Positions 52,619 to 61,981 of a DNA stretch of 64,000 nucleotides are shown here, one piece after another; position 1 is the first letter of the stretch; the number at the start of each line of letters is the position of its first letter. Source of the DNA: CAILHX01 sp964511385 (lineage in GTDB: Bacteria; Pseudomonadota; Gammaproteobacteria; Burkholderiales; Methylophilaceae). The notes below the pieces were generated by a model. It was given only the letters and a program-made list of their open reading frames with translations. It did not search any database and was not told the origin of the DNA. The translations under genes were made by a program, and so were the position numbers. The DNA is taken from positions 200,372 through 264,371 of the forward strand of contig CAZEFE010000004.1 of the NCBI GenBank assembly GCA_964511385.1, in the 5' to 3' direction.

Positions 52619-54607
52619 ATGGCAACTCGTAAAGAATTGGCAAATGCCATCCGCGCGCTGGCGATGGATGCTGTCCAGAAGGCAAACTCCGGCCACCCCG
52701 GTGCGCCCATGGGCATGGCGGACATCGCCGAAGTGCTGTGGAACAACCATCTGCGCCACAACCCATCCAACCCGAACTGGGCCGATCGCGATCGCTTCAT
52801 TCTGTCCAACGGCCACGGCTCCATGCTGATCTACTCGCTGCTGCACCTCTCTGGCTACGATCTGCCGATGGATGAAATCAAAACCTTCCGTCAGTTGCAC
52901 TCCAAGTGCGCCGGCCACCCGGAATACGGCTACGCCCCTGGCGTTGAAACCACCACCGGCCCGCTGGGTCAGGGCATCACCAACGCCGTTGGTTTCGCCA
53001 TGGCGGAAAAGCTGCTGGCTGACCAGTTCAACAAGCCCGGCCACGAGATCGTCGACCACCGCACCTGGGTGTTCCTGGGCGACGGCTGTATGATGGAAGG
53101 CATCTCCCACGAAGCCTGCGCGCTGGCCGGCACCTGGGGCCTGGGCAAGCTGACCGCGTTCTGGGACGACAACGGCATCTCCATCGACGGCCACATCGAA
53201 GGCTGGTACACCGATGACACCGCCAAGCGCTTCGAAGCCTACGGCTGGCATGTGGTGCCTAACGTCGACGGCCATGATCCGGAAGCAATCAACGCCGCCA
53301 TCGAAGAAGCCAAGAAGGTCACCGACAAGCCAACCCTGATCTGCACCAAGACCATCATCGGCTGGGGCTCCCCCAACAAGTCCGGCAGCCACGACTGCCA
53401 CGGCTCCGCACTGGGCGAGGCCGAAGTGGCTGCAACCCGCGCTAACATCGGCTGGAACCACGAGCCGTTCGTGATTCCGAAGGACGTGTACGAAGGCTGG
53501 GATGCCCGCACCAAGGGCCAGGGTTCCGAAACCCTGTGGAACAACAAGTTTGCCGAATATGCCAAGGCTTACCCGGCCGAGGCTGCCGAGTTCAAGCGCC
53601 GCATGGCTGGCGACCTGCCGAAGAACTGGAAGGAAACCACTGCCGCCTTCATCAAGGCGACCAACGAGAAGGCTGAAACCATCGCCACCCGCAAGGCTTC
53701 GCAAAACGCCATCAACGCGCTGGCTGCTGTGCTGCCGGAGTTCGTTGGCGGTTCTGCCGACCTGACCGGTTCCAACCTGACCAACTGGACCGGTGCACAC
53801 CACGTCCATGGCAAGAAGCCGGGCAACTACATCTCCTACGGCGTGCGTGAATTCGGTATGGCGCACATCATGAACGGTATGGCACTGCACGGCGGCATCC
53901 TGCCGTTCGGCGGCACCTTCCACATGTTCTCCGACTACATGAAGTCCGGTATCCGTATGTCCGCGCTGATGCATCAGCGTGTGGTCTACGTGCTGACCCA
54001 CGACTCCATCGGTCAAGGCGAAGACGGCCCGACCCACCAGCCGGTGGAAAATACGTCCGGCCTGCGCTACATCCCGCGTCTGGATGTGTGGCGTCCGGCT
54101 GACTCCACCGAAACGGCGATTGCCTGGGTGGCTGCGGTTGAGCGCAAGGAAGGCCCTGCAGCGCTGGTTCTGTCGCGTCAGAACGTGCCAGGCATCAAGC
54201 ACGACGAAGCGCAGTTCGACCTGGTGCGCAAGGGTGGCTACGTGTTCTCCGACGCGGCTGGCAAGGCTGACGTGATCCTGATCGCCAACGGTTCCGAACT
54301 GGACCTGGCGATCAAGGCTGCTGCCGAACTGACTGCAGAGGGCAAGAAGGTGCGCGTGGTTTCCATGCCATCCACCAACGTGTTCGACCGTCAGGACCAA
54401 GCCTACAAGGACAGCGTGCTGACCCCGGGCGTGAAGCGCGTGGCGATCGAAGCCGCGCATCCGGACTTCTGGCGCAAGTACGTTGGCCTGGAAGGTGCAG
54501 TCGTCGGTATCGATACCTTCGGCGAATCCGCTCCGGGTGGCGTGCTGTTCAAGCACTTCGGCTTCACCGTTGAAAACGTGGTGAAAACCGTGAAATCCGT
54601 GCTGTAA
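52619..54607 (+). CDS. tkt: Transketolase
   Basis: A 662-residue thiamine-diphosphate enzyme moving two-carbon units between sugar phosphates, central to both Calvin and RuMP cycles. The cofactor motif GDGCMMEGISHEACALAGTWGLGKLTAFWDDN is recognisable, with N-terminal SGHPGAPMGMADIAEVLW and the central GVREFGMAHIMNGMALHGG. Codons are strongly biased to preferred C-ending forms, which suggests high expression. A terminator separates it from gap. Confidence 0.97.
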   Translation: MATRKELANAIRALAMDAVQKANSGHPGAPMGMADIAEVLWNNHLRHNPSNPNWADRDRFILSNGHGSMLIYSLLHLSGYDLPMDEIKTFRQLHSKCAGHPEYGYAPGVETTTGPLGQGITNAVGFAMAEKLLADQFNKPGHEIVDHRTWVFLGDGCMMEGISHEACALAGTWGLGKLTAFWDDNGISIDGHIEGWYTDDTAKRFEAYGWHVVPNVDGHDPEAINAAIEEAKKVTDKPTLICTKTIIGWGSPNKSGSHDCHGSALGEAEVAATRANIGWNHEPFVIPKDVYEGWDARTKGQGSETLWNNKFAEYAKAYPAEAAEFKRRMAGDLPKNWKETTAAFIKATNEKAETIATRKASQNAINALAAVLPEFVGGSADLTGSNLTNWTGAHHVHGKKPGNYISYGVREFGMAHIMNGMALHGGILPFGGTFHMFSDYMKSGIRMSALMHQRVVYVLTHDSIGQGEDGPTHQPVENTSGLRYIPRLDVWRPADSTETAIAWVAAVERKEGPAALVLSRQNVPGIKHDEAQFDLVRKGGYVFSDAAGKADVILIANGSELDLAIKAAAELTAEGKKVRVVSMPSTNVFDRQDQAYKDSVLTPGVKRVAIEAAHPDFWRKYVGLEGAVVGIDTFGESAPGGVLFKHFGFTVENVVKTVKSVL

Positions 54608-54637
54608 CCCGTGCTGTAAAATTATGCAGTAGATTTG

Positions 54638-54675
54638 AAAGGGGGCCAGTGCGTTATTGGCCCCCTTTTGTTTTT
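54638..54675 (+). terminator. Rho-independent terminator between tkt and gap
   Basis: An 11-bp stem AAAGGGGGCCA/TGGCCCCCTTT with a 9-nt loop and a T-rich tail (TTTTGTTTTT). It lies 30 nt after the tkt stop and just before the gap start. Confidence 0.88.
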
Positions 54676-54693
54676 GACTAGAGGGGTGTTGTG

Positions 54694-55689
54694 ATGGCTA
54701 TCAAAGTTGGTATCAACGGCTTCGGCCGTATCGGTCGTATGGTGTTTCGTGCTGCAGTCAAGGATTTTCCCGAGATTGAAGTGGTGGCGATCAACGACCT
54801 GCTGGAGCCGGATTATCTGGCGTACATGCTGAAACATGACTCGGTGCATGGCCGTTTCAAGGGTGACGTTTCGGTCAGCGGCAACAACCTGGTGGTGAAC
54901 GGCAAAAACATCCGCCTGACTGCGGAAAAGGACCCGGCCAACTTGAGATGGAACGAAGTTGGTGCGGACATCATTATCGAATGCACCGGTTTTTTCCTGA
55001 CCAAGGAAACCTGCCAGAAACACATTGATGCGGGCGCCAAGAAGGTGGTGCAATCCGCGCCAAGCAAGGATGACACGCCGATGTTCGTTTATGGCGTGAA
55101 CCACAGCACCTATAACGGTGAAGCCATTGTTTCTGCTGCTTCCTGCACCACCAACGGCCTGGCGCCGGTGGCCAAGGTGCTGAACGACACCTTCGGCATC
55201 AAGCGCGGCCTGATGACCACGGTGCATGCCGCCACGGCAACGCAAAAGACGGTGGACGGCCCTTCCAATAAAGACTGGCGCGGTGGGCGCGGTATTCTGG
55301 AAAATATCATCCCGTCCTCCACGGGCGCCGCCAAGGCCGTAGGCAAGGTGATTCCCGCGCTGAATAAAAAACTGACCGGCATGGCTTTCCGCATCCCGAC
55401 CTCGGACGTTTCCGTGGTGGACTTGACCTGCGAGTTGGTGAAGGAAGCCAGTTATGAAGACATCTGCAAGGCGATGAAGGCCGCTTCCGAAGGCGAATTA
55501 AAAGGCGTGCTGGGCTATACCGAGGAAAAAGTGGTGTCTACCGATTTCCGCGGCGAAACCTGCCCGTCGGTGTTTGATGCCGATGCCGGTATCGCGCTGG
55601 ACCCGACCTTTGTCAAGGTGGTGGCCTGGTATGACAACGAGTATGGTTATACCTGCAATCTGATGCGCTTGGTGCGTCATATCGCTTAA
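54694..55689 (+). CDS. gap: Type I glyceraldehyde-3-phosphate dehydrogenase
   Basis: 331 residues. NAD(P)-binding start VGINGFGRIGRM, cofactor-specificity region VAINDLLEP, catalytic cysteine in SAASCTTNGLAP and terminal WYDNEYGYTCNLMRLV. The aspartate in INDL points to NAD rather than NADP as preferred cofactor in this position; Calvin-cycle use cannot be excluded. The ATG at 54694 follows an alternative GTG at 54691. Confidence 0.97.
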   Translation: MAIKVGINGFGRIGRMVFRAAVKDFPEIEVVAINDLLEPDYLAYMLKHDSVHGRFKGDVSVSGNNLVVNGKNIRLTAEKDPANLRWNEVGADIIIECTGFFLTKETCQKHIDAGAKKVVQSAPSKDDTPMFVYGVNHSTYNGEAIVSAASCTTNGLAPVAKVLNDTFGIKRGLMTTVHAATATQKTVDGPSNKDWRGGRGILENIIPSSTGAAKAVGKVIPALNKKLTGMAFRIPTSDVSVVDLTCELVKEASYEDICKAMKAASEGELKGVLGYTEEKVVSTDFRGETCPSVFDADAGIALDPTFVKVVAWYDNEYGYTCNLMRLVRHIA

Positions 55690-55736
55690 AACAAAGGATT
55701 GGGGGCTAGGAATAGTCCCACTCAAGGGAGCTGAAA

Positions 55737-56945
55737 ATGTCTGTTATCAAAATGACCGATCTAGACCTCAGGGGCAAACGCGTCCTGATCCGGGAAGACC
55801 TCAATGTGCCGCAAAACGAGGATGGTAGCGTGGCCGACGATACGCGCATCCGCGCCTCGTTGCCCACCATTGAGCATGCCATGAAAGCAGGTGCCAAGGT
55901 GATGCTGATGTCGCATTTGGGACGCCCCAAGGAGGGGCCGACCGAGGGGCGCTATACCGACCGCGACAGCCTGCGCCCGATCGCGTTGCACCTGGGCAAG
56001 TTGCTGGGGCGCGAAGTGCGCCTGTATCAAGATTGGCTGGGTAACGGCAAACCTTATGTGCAGCAGATGTGGGATGGCGAGGTGGCCGTGCTTGAAAACG
56101 TGCGTTTCAACATCGGCGAGAACAACAACGAAGACCGCCTGTCCTGGGAAATGGCGCAGATTTGCGACATTTATGTCATGGATGCCTTTGGTACCGCGCA
56201 CCGTGCCCAGGCTTCCACCCACGGGGTCGCCAAATTCGCGCCGGTCGCTTGTGCCGGTCCGTTGCTGGTGGCTGAACTGGAAGCGCTGGGCAAGTCGCTG
56301 GAAAGCCCGGTGCGCCCGCTGGTGGCCATTGTTGGCGGCAGCAAGGTTTCCACCAAACTGACAGTGCTGGAGTCGCTATCCCGGAAGGTGGATCAACTGA
56401 TCGTGGGTGGCGGCATTGCCAACACCTTTATCAAGGCGGCAGGGTATAACGTAGGCAAGTCGCTGTATGAGCCCGATCTCGTGGGTGAGGCCCGGCGTCT
56501 GATGGACGCCGCCAAGGCGGAAGGGCGTGAAATTCCGATCCCGGTGGATGTGGTGGTGGGCAAGAATTTCGATGCCAATCAACCGGCAATACTCAAAACG
56601 GTTGACCAGGTGGCCGACGATGACATGATTTTTGACATCGGCCCGCAAACCTCCAGGGCATATGCTGAATATCTGAAAAAAGCCGGTACCATTGTCTGGA
56701 ACGGCCCAGTCGGCGTGTTCGAGTTCGACCAGTTTGGTAAGGGCACCAAGGCTCTGGCTGATGCCATAGCGGAAAGCCCGGCATTTTCCATTGCCGGCGG
56801 CGGTGATACGCTGGCGGCGATTGCCAAGTATGACAATGCCGATCGCATATCCTATATTTCAACCGGTGGTGGCGCCTTCCTGGAGTTCCTCGAAGGCAAG
56901 AAGTTGCCGGCGGTGGAAATCCTGGAGCAGCGATCCGCAAACTAA
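55737..56945 (+). CDS. pgk: Phosphoglycerate kinase
   Basis: A 402-residue kinase. N-terminal LRGKRVLIREDLNVPQ, SHLGRPKEG substrate loop, the hinge VGGSKVSTKLTVLESL and nucleotide region WNGPVGVFEFDQF with GGGDTLAAI. It interconverts 3-phosphoglycerate and 1,3-bisphosphoglycerate. The order gap-pgk-pyk-fba is common in betaproteobacterial autotrophs. Confidence 0.97.
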   Translation: MSVIKMTDLDLRGKRVLIREDLNVPQNEDGSVADDTRIRASLPTIEHAMKAGAKVMLMSHLGRPKEGPTEGRYTDRDSLRPIALHLGKLLGREVRLYQDWLGNGKPYVQQMWDGEVAVLENVRFNIGENNNEDRLSWEMAQICDIYVMDAFGTAHRAQASTHGVAKFAPVACAGPLLVAELEALGKSLESPVRPLVAIVGGSKVSTKLTVLESLSRKVDQLIVGGGIANTFIKAAGYNVGKSLYEPDLVGEARRLMDAAKAEGREIPIPVDVVVGKNFDANQPAILKTVDQVADDDMIFDIGPQTSRAYAEYLKKAGTIVWNGPVGVFEFDQFGKGTKALADAIAESPAFSIAGGGDTLAAIAKYDNADRISYISTGGGAFLEFLEGKKLPAVEILEQRSAN

Positions 56946-56965
56946 TGAGGCGTAAGTAAAGACTC

Positions 56966-56993
56966 AGCCTTTGCCGTCATGGCGGCAAAGGCT
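56966..56993. terminator. Hairpin between pgk and pyk
   Basis: An 11-bp perfect stem AGCCTTTGCCG/CGGCAAAGGCT with a 6-nt loop, 20 nt after pgk and 23 nt before pyk. It has no T-tract, so it may be a processing or attenuation element that tunes pyk relative to pgk. Confidence 0.5.
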
Positions 56994-57015
56994 GGTCTCG
57001 CGCGACGCAAACACA

Positions 57016-58443
57016 ATGACCACAAGACGCAAAACAAAAATTGTTGCAACGCTGGGACCAGCTTCCAGCAGCCGTGAGGTTCTGGAGCGCATGATTGCCG
57101 CCGGGGTGGATGTGGTGCGGCTGAATTTTTCGCATGGCACCGCTGAGGATCACATCCAGCGCGCCGACCTGGTGCGCGAGATAGCCGCCGGATTGCGCCG
57201 CCCGATTGGCGTGCTGTGCGATATGCAAGGTCCCAAGATTCGCATCGGCAAGTTCGAGAACGGAAAAATTAACCTTTCTGTCGGCGACAAGTTCATCCTC
57301 GATGCCAACTGCCAGTTGGGCAACCAGGAGCGGGTCGGCCTGGACTACAAACAATTGCCGGATGATGTCGAGCCGGGCGCGGTGCTGCTGCTGGACGATG
57401 GGCGCATGGTGATGACGGTGGACGACGTGCGCGGTTCCGAGATTTTCTGTACCGTGAACCAGAACGGTGTGCTGTCCAACAACAAGGGCATCAACCGCCA
57501 GGGTGGCGGCCTTTCTGCGGCGGCGCTCACCGAAAAGGACCGCGAAGACATCAAGACTGCGGCAAAGCTGGAAGCCGATTACGTCGCCATTTCGTTCCCG
57601 CGCAGCGCGGCGGATGTGGAGCTGGCGCGGCGCCTGGTGCGCAAGGCCGGCGGCTATGCCAGCATCGTGGCCAAGATCGAACGTGCGGAAGCCGTGCTGG
57701 CGCTGGAAGAAATCATCGATGCATCGGATGCCATCATGGTGGCGCGCGGCGATTTGGGGGTGGAAGTCGGCGATGCGGCCATCCCCGGGTTGCAGAAACG
57801 GATGATCCGCGAGGCGCGGCTGCGCAACAAGTTGGTGATTACCGCCACGCAAATGATGGAATCCATGATCACCAACCCGATCCCCACGCGCGCGGAAGTT
57901 TCCGATGTGGCGAACGCGGTGCTGGATGGCACGGATGCGGTGATGCTGTCGGCAGAATCGGCGGCGGGCAGCTACCCGGTGGAAGCAGTGGCTGCGGTAC
58001 ACCGCGTGTGCATGGAAGCGGAAAAAACCACGGAAAACCACATTCCAAAACACAAGGAGCGCGAATTCATCGACCGTGCGGATGAGGCGATTGCCATGGC
58101 CGCGATCTATACCGCCAGCCGGCTCAAGGTGAAAGCGATTGCGTCGCTGACCCAGACCGGTTCTACGGTGAAGCTGATGTCGCGCGCCAATACCATCCCC
58201 CCCATTTATGCACTGACGCCAGAAAAGGAAACCCGCCGCAAGCTGACGCTTTACCGCGGCGTGTACCCGTTCCCGTTCGAGGAAGAAAGCCTGGACCGGG
58301 ATGTGGTGCTGCAGGCTGCCGAAAATGAATTGCGCCGCCGCGGCGCCGTGGATGACGGCGACCTGATCCTGCTCACCATCGGCGAGCCGATAGGCGTCCC
58401 CGGCGGCACGAATACCCTGAAAATTGTAAAAGTCGGCGACTAA
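57016..58443 (+). CDS. pyk: Pyruvate kinase
   Basis: 475 residues from the ATG at 57016; an upstream frame to 56971 has no family similarity. Conserved stretches are TKIVATLGPASSS, RLNFSHGT, the catalytic region MVARGDLGVEVG and ATQMMESMI. It converts phosphoenolpyruvate to pyruvate, draining fixed carbon into central metabolism. fba follows after 11 nt. Confidence 0.96.
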   Translation: MTTRRKTKIVATLGPASSSREVLERMIAAGVDVVRLNFSHGTAEDHIQRADLVREIAAGLRRPIGVLCDMQGPKIRIGKFENGKINLSVGDKFILDANCQLGNQERVGLDYKQLPDDVEPGAVLLLDDGRMVMTVDDVRGSEIFCTVNQNGVLSNNKGINRQGGGLSAAALTEKDREDIKTAAKLEADYVAISFPRSAADVELARRLVRKAGGYASIVAKIERAEAVLALEEIIDASDAIMVARGDLGVEVGDAAIPGLQKRMIREARLRNKLVITATQMMESMITNPIPTRAEVSDVANAVLDGTDAVMLSAESAAGSYPVEAVAAVHRVCMEAEKTTENHIPKHKEREFIDRADEAIAMAAIYTASRLKVKAIASLTQTGSTVKLMSRANTIPPIYALTPEKETRRKLTLYRGVYPFPFEEESLDRDVVLQAAENELRRRGAVDDGDLILLTIGEPIGVPGGTNTLKIVKVGD

Positions 58444-58454
58444 GGAGTTTCAAT

Positions 58455-59519
58455 ATGGCACTTGTATCACTAAGACAGTTGCTCGATCACGCGGCGGACA
58501 ACGGCTACGGCCTGCCCGCCTTTAACGTCAACAACATGGAACAGATTCGCGCCATCATGCAGGCGGCGGACGAAGTCGGCAGCCCGGTGATCCTGCAAGG
58601 TTCGGCCGGCGCGCGCAAATACGCCGGCGAGGCGTTCCTGCGGCATATGGTGCAAGCGGCGGTGGAATCCTACCCGCATATCCCGGTGGTGATGCACCAG
58701 GATCACGGCGCATCGCCGGCGATCTGCATCCAGGCCATCCGTTCCGGTTTTTCCAGCGTGATGATGGACGGTTCGCTGGGCGAGGACGGCAAAACGCCGT
58801 CCAGCTACCAGTACAACGTGGATGTGACGCGCAAGGTGGTGGAAATCGCCCATGCCGTGGGGGTGTCGGTGGAAGGCGAACTGGGCTGCCTGGGCTCGCT
58901 GGAAACCGGCATGGCTGGTGATGAAGACGGCCACGGTGCGGAAGGCGTGCTGGATCATTCCAGCCTGCTCACCGACCCGGAAGAAGCGGCGGATTTCGTC
59001 AAGCAAACCGGGGTGGATGCACTGGCCATCGCCATCGGCACCTCGCATGGCGCCTACAAATTCACCCGTCCGCCCACCGGTGACGTGCTGGCGATCAGCC
59101 GCATCAAGGAAATCCATGCGCGCATCCCCAATACCCATCTGGTGATGCACGGCTCATCCTCGGTGCCGCAGGAATGGCTGAAAATCATCAACGACTACGG
59201 CGGCGACATGGGCGAGACCTACGGCGTGCCGGTCGAGGAAATTGTCGAGGGCATCAAACACGGTGTACGCAAGGTCAACATCGATACCGACCTGCGCATG
59301 GCTTCCACCGGCGCAATCCGCCAGTACATGGGCCAGAACCGCAAGGAATTCGACCCGCGCAAGTACCTGGATGCCGCCACCAAGGCGATGCAGGGCATCT
59401 GCAAGGCACGTTTCGAAGCTTTCGGTAGCGCCGGGCAGGCGAGCAAGATCAAGCCGGTTTCCTGCGACGTGATTGCGGAGAAATACAAGAAGGGCGAGTT
59501 GGCCTCGGTCGTGAAGTAG
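58455..59519 (+). CDS. fba: Class II fructose-1,6-bisphosphate aldolase
   Basis: A 354-residue zinc aldolase of the Calvin-cycle subtype. Zinc and substrate motifs include VVMHQDHGASPAICIQAI, EGELGCLGSLE and YGVPVEEIVEGIKHGVRKVNIDTDLR. It may also act on sedoheptulose bisphosphate. A long bidirectional terminator separates it from the convergent hxlB gene. Confidence 0.96.
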   Translation: MALVSLRQLLDHAADNGYGLPAFNVNNMEQIRAIMQAADEVGSPVILQGSAGARKYAGEAFLRHMVQAAVESYPHIPVVMHQDHGASPAICIQAIRSGFSSVMMDGSLGEDGKTPSSYQYNVDVTRKVVEIAHAVGVSVEGELGCLGSLETGMAGDEDGHGAEGVLDHSSLLTDPEEAADFVKQTGVDALAIAIGTSHGAYKFTRPPTGDVLAISRIKEIHARIPNTHLVMHGSSSVPQEWLKIINDYGGDMGETYGVPVEEIVEGIKHGVRKVNIDTDLRMASTGAIRQYMGQNRKEFDPRKYLDAATKAMQGICKARFEAFGSAGQASKIKPVSCDVIAEKYKKGELASVVK

Positions 59520-59532
59520 GCGGCTGGAATGA

Positions 59533-59571
59533 GCAACAAAAAAGGCGACACAAGGTCGCCTTTTTTGTTGC
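59533..59571. terminator. Bidirectional rho-independent terminator between fba and hxlB
   Basis: A perfect 17-bp stem, arms GCAACAAAAAAGGCGAC and GTCGCCTTTTTTGTTGC, with a 5-nt loop. The A6 and T6 runs on each side give a T-tract in both directions. Confidence 0.93.
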
Positions 59572-59584
59572 TGCGGGCAAAGAC

Positions 59585-60124
59585 TTATTCCAGATTGGCG
59601 TGGATGGCGCGCATCTGCTCTTCGGTCAGGCCCTTGTCGTGTACGATCTTGGAAACCACGGCTTCCAGGAAGATCAGGGTGGACAATTCGAATACGGTGC
59701 CCATCGGCATGCCTTGCACGGTGACAAAGCTGTACTCGTTTTCGCCGCCGATTTGAATCACATGGTCAGCCAGTTCAGCCATTGGGGACTTGGCTTTCAT
59801 GGAAATGACAGCCACTTCGGCGTTCATCGACTTGGCTTTTCTCACCAGGGGCAGCAGGGTCTCAGTACCGCCGGAGCCGGATACCACGATGAACAGGTCA
59901 CCAGCCTGGATGCTGGGGGTGACGATTTCACCAACCATGTACACCGTGTAGCGACAGTGCATCAGGCGCATGGCGAAGAAGCGGGAAACCAGGCCGGAAC
60001 GGCCTGCGCCGGTGATAAAAATGCGCTTGGCCTTGTCGACTGCACCAGCCAGCTTGTTGACCAGCGCTTCGTCCGTGTCGCTGAGGACACTGGAAATTTT
60101 ATTCAGGATGAGTTCTTGATGCAT
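59585..60124 (-). CDS. hxlB: 6-phospho-3-hexuloisomerase
   Basis: A 179-residue SIS-domain enzyme. The phosphosugar motif is RIFITGAGRSGLVSRFFAMRLMHC, followed by SGSGGTETLLPLV and a C-terminal active-site region PMGTVFELSTLIFLEA. It converts hexulose 6-phosphate to fructose 6-phosphate in the ribulose monophosphate pathway. Start ATG at 60124; downstream of hxlA on the same strand with a 95-nt gap that holds a hairpin. Confidence 0.94.
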   Translation of the reverse strand: MHQELILNKISSVLSDTDEALVNKLAGAVDKAKRIFITGAGRSGLVSRFFAMRLMHCRYTVYMVGEIVTPSIQAGDLFIVVSGSGGTETLLPLVRKAKSMNAEVAVISMKAKSPMAELADHVIQIGGENEYSFVTVQGMPMGTVFELSTLIFLEAVVSKIVHDKGLTEEQMRAIHANLE

Positions 60125-60161
60125 GTCTCTACCTTTCAGGATGTTGTACTTCGTCATAAAG

Positions 60162-60190
60162 AAAATCCCGACCCATTGCTGGACCGGGAT
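60162..60190 (-). terminator. Attenuator-like hairpin between hxlA and hxlB
   Basis: On the minus strand ATCCCG pairs with CGGGAT over a 14-nt interrupted loop, followed by TTTTCTTT. It could partly end transcription and lower hxlB relative to hxlA, as expected for the synthase being made in excess. Confidence 0.4.
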
Positions 60191-60219
60191 CCGGTATTTC
60201 CTAGTACTTAACTTCCAGA

Positions 60220-60852
60220 TTAACCGTGAGCGATAGCGGTGATCTCAGCAGCAGCAGCAGCAGGATCAGCAGCACCGTAGATGGCAGCGCCGGCTACAAC
60301 GATGGTAGCGCCAGCATCTTTAACTTGCTTGGTGGTGGAAGCCTTAACGCCGCCAGCCACGGAAACTTCAACGCCCAGGTTCAGGCCGGTGACCAGTGCC
60401 AGGTCAGCAAACGGGGTTTGGCCAGCAGCTTGTTGGTCCAGACCGGTGTGCACGCCGATGATGTGGGCGCCGATAGCAGCCACTTCCTTGGTCTTGGCAG
60501 CCTTGTCAGCCACGTTGATCAGGTCAACTTGAGCCTTCTTGCCGTACTTGTTGGCAACATCGATCACACCCTTGATGGTGCCGATGTCGGAGGTGCCCAG
60601 AACGGTGGTGATGTCAGCGCCAGCCTTGAAGAAAGGCTCGGCTTCGTAGTAACCAGCGTCAGCGGTCTTCAGGTCAACCAGGATCTTGTTGTTCGGGAAC
60701 TTGGCACGCAGGGTTTCCAGCAGCTTGATGCCGTTGTGCTTGATGCAAGGAGTACCGATTTCCAGAATGTCAACGTGCGGTGCTACCTTCTCAGCCAGCG
60801 CAACAGTTGCGTCGAAATCCAATGAGTCTAGTGCCACTTGGGTTAATGCCAT
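60220..60852 (-). CDS. hxlA: 3-hexulose-6-phosphate synthase
   Basis: A 210-residue (beta/alpha)8 enzyme of the OMP-decarboxylase superfamily that condenses formaldehyde with ribulose 5-phosphate, or runs in reverse. Motifs include VDILEIGTPCIKHNG, KILVDLKTADAGYYEAEPFFKAGAD and a late GVEVSVAGGVKAST. The DxKxxD-type DLKTAD catalytic segment is intact. Codons are highly biased, suggesting strong expression. A near-consensus promoter lies upstream. Confidence 0.95.
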   Translation of the reverse strand: MALTQVALDSLDFDATVALAEKVAPHVDILEIGTPCIKHNGIKLLETLRAKFPNNKILVDLKTADAGYYEAEPFFKAGADITTVLGTSDIGTIKGVIDVANKYGKKAQVDLINVADKAAKTKEVAAIGAHIIGVHTGLDQQAAGQTPFADLALVTGLNLGVEVSVAGGVKASTTKQVKDAGATIVVAGAAIYGAADPAAAAAEITAIAHG

Positions 60853-60925
60853 GATGTTTTCTCCGTTTGAAAATTAAAATCTTGAGTTGCAGCAGTCGCT
60901 AATCTTAGGTTTGCATAGCCCGGCT

Positions 60926-60955
60926 AATGTAAAGCAGTCGGTTAGTTCGTGTCAA
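60926..60955 (-). promoter_or_regulatory. Sigma-70-like promoter of hxlA-hxlB
   Basis: On the minus strand a consensus TTGACA (60950-60955) is followed after 18 nt by TACATT (60926-60931), giving a leader of about 65 nt before hxlA. It lies in the 223-nt gap after cbbR. Confidence 0.6.
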
Positions 60956-61075
60956 GTCGCAAGCAGGCAGGGCGTATGCGCGGATAGCATCGGCAATTCA
61001 ATAGTTTGGATTGTTGTTTTATGCGCCAGTCAGCCCGCCAGGAGACGGGAAATTACTGCCTGCCGCTGCGTTGGC

Positions 61076-61981
61076 TCAAGCTTCCAGGATGAATGCCGAG
61101 GCTTCTGCCAGCAGAAAATCCTTGAACGCCTGAGCCACGCTGGTCAGCCGTTTGCCCTTGCGGTGAATGACGTACCAGTGGCGCTGAATTGGGAAATGTT
61201 CCACATCCAGCACAATCAGCCGCTGCAGTTCGAGTTCGAGCTGAACGGTATGCAGCGACAGGATGCCTAGCCCCATGCCAGCCTGCACCGCCTGCTTGAT
61301 GGCTTCGTTGGTGCTCATTTCGGTACCGGTGGTCAGCCGGATATTCTGGTCGGCAAAAAAACGTTCCATGGCAATGCGGGTGCCGGAACCTTGCTCACGC
61401 ACCAGAAATGTTTCTTCGGCCAGGCGCGACATTGGGATGTGCCGTTCGTGAGCCAGCGGATGGTGGGCCGGGGCGATGATCACCAGGCGGTTATCCATGA
61501 ACGGCGCTGCTTCCAGTTCCAGCCCTTCCGGTGGACGTCCCATGATGGCCATGTCCATGTCGTTGTGCGCCAGGCCTTGCAGCAGGATTTCCCGGTTGCT
61601 GACGTTCAGGCTGACTTTGGCCTGGGGGTAGCGTTTGCAGAATTCGGCCAGCAACTGCGGGGTGAAGTAACCGGCGGTGCTGACCACGTGGATATTCAGT
61701 TTGCCGCTCATGCCCTTGAGTTCGGTAAACATGGTGTCGGCGTCGCTCACCTGCTGCAGGATGTTGCGGCAGTAGCTCTGGAACTCACGGCCGGCCTCGG
61801 TCAGATAGACCTTTTTCCCCAGCTGCTCCAGCAGCGGCAGCCCCGCGCTTTCCTCGAGTTGCTTGATTTGCATGGAAACGGCGGGCTGCGTAAGATACAA
61901 GGCTTCTGCGGCGCGCGAATAGGACAGGTGACGCGACACGGCATCGAATATTCTGAGCTGGCGCAAGGTGAAGTTAATCAT
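61076..61981 (-). CDS. cbbR: LysR-type regulator of RuBisCO genes, CbbR
   Basis: A 301-residue LysR protein. N-terminal helix-turn-helix LRQLRIFDAVSRHLSYSRAAEALYLTQPAVSMQIKQLE is typical of CbbR, with a C-terminal periplasmic-binding-like effector domain (NSTxYFTPQLLA-like segment STAGYFTPQLLAEFCKR). It is divergent from cbbM, the classical arrangement, and should activate it in response to Calvin-cycle metabolites. It is also oriented toward hxlA. Confidence 0.92.
   Translation of the reverse strand: MINFTLRQLRIFDAVSRHLSYSRAAEALYLTQPAVSMQIKQLEESAGLPLLEQLGKKVYLTEAGREFQSYCRNILQQVSDADTMFTELKGMSGKLNIHVVSTAGYFTPQLLAEFCKRYPQAKVSLNVSNREILLQGLAHNDMDMAIMGRPPEGLELEAAPFMDNRLVIIAPAHHPLAHERHIPMSRLAEETFLVREQGSGTRIAMERFFADQNIRLTTGTEMSTNEAIKQAVQAGMGLGILSLHTVQLELELQRLIVLDVEHFPIQRHWYVIHRKGKRLTSVAQAFKDFLLAEASAFILEA

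Noticed and set aside
52601..54556. A 651-codon open frame antisense to transketolase
   Set aside because: It mirrors the third-position GC bias of the highly expressed tkt gene and has no domain similarity or ribosome-binding site.
60241..60270. A CAG-rich trinucleotide run as a microsatellite or phase-variable repeat
   Set aside because: It encodes the alanine-rich C-terminus of HPS, is imperfect, and triplet changes would not shift the frame.
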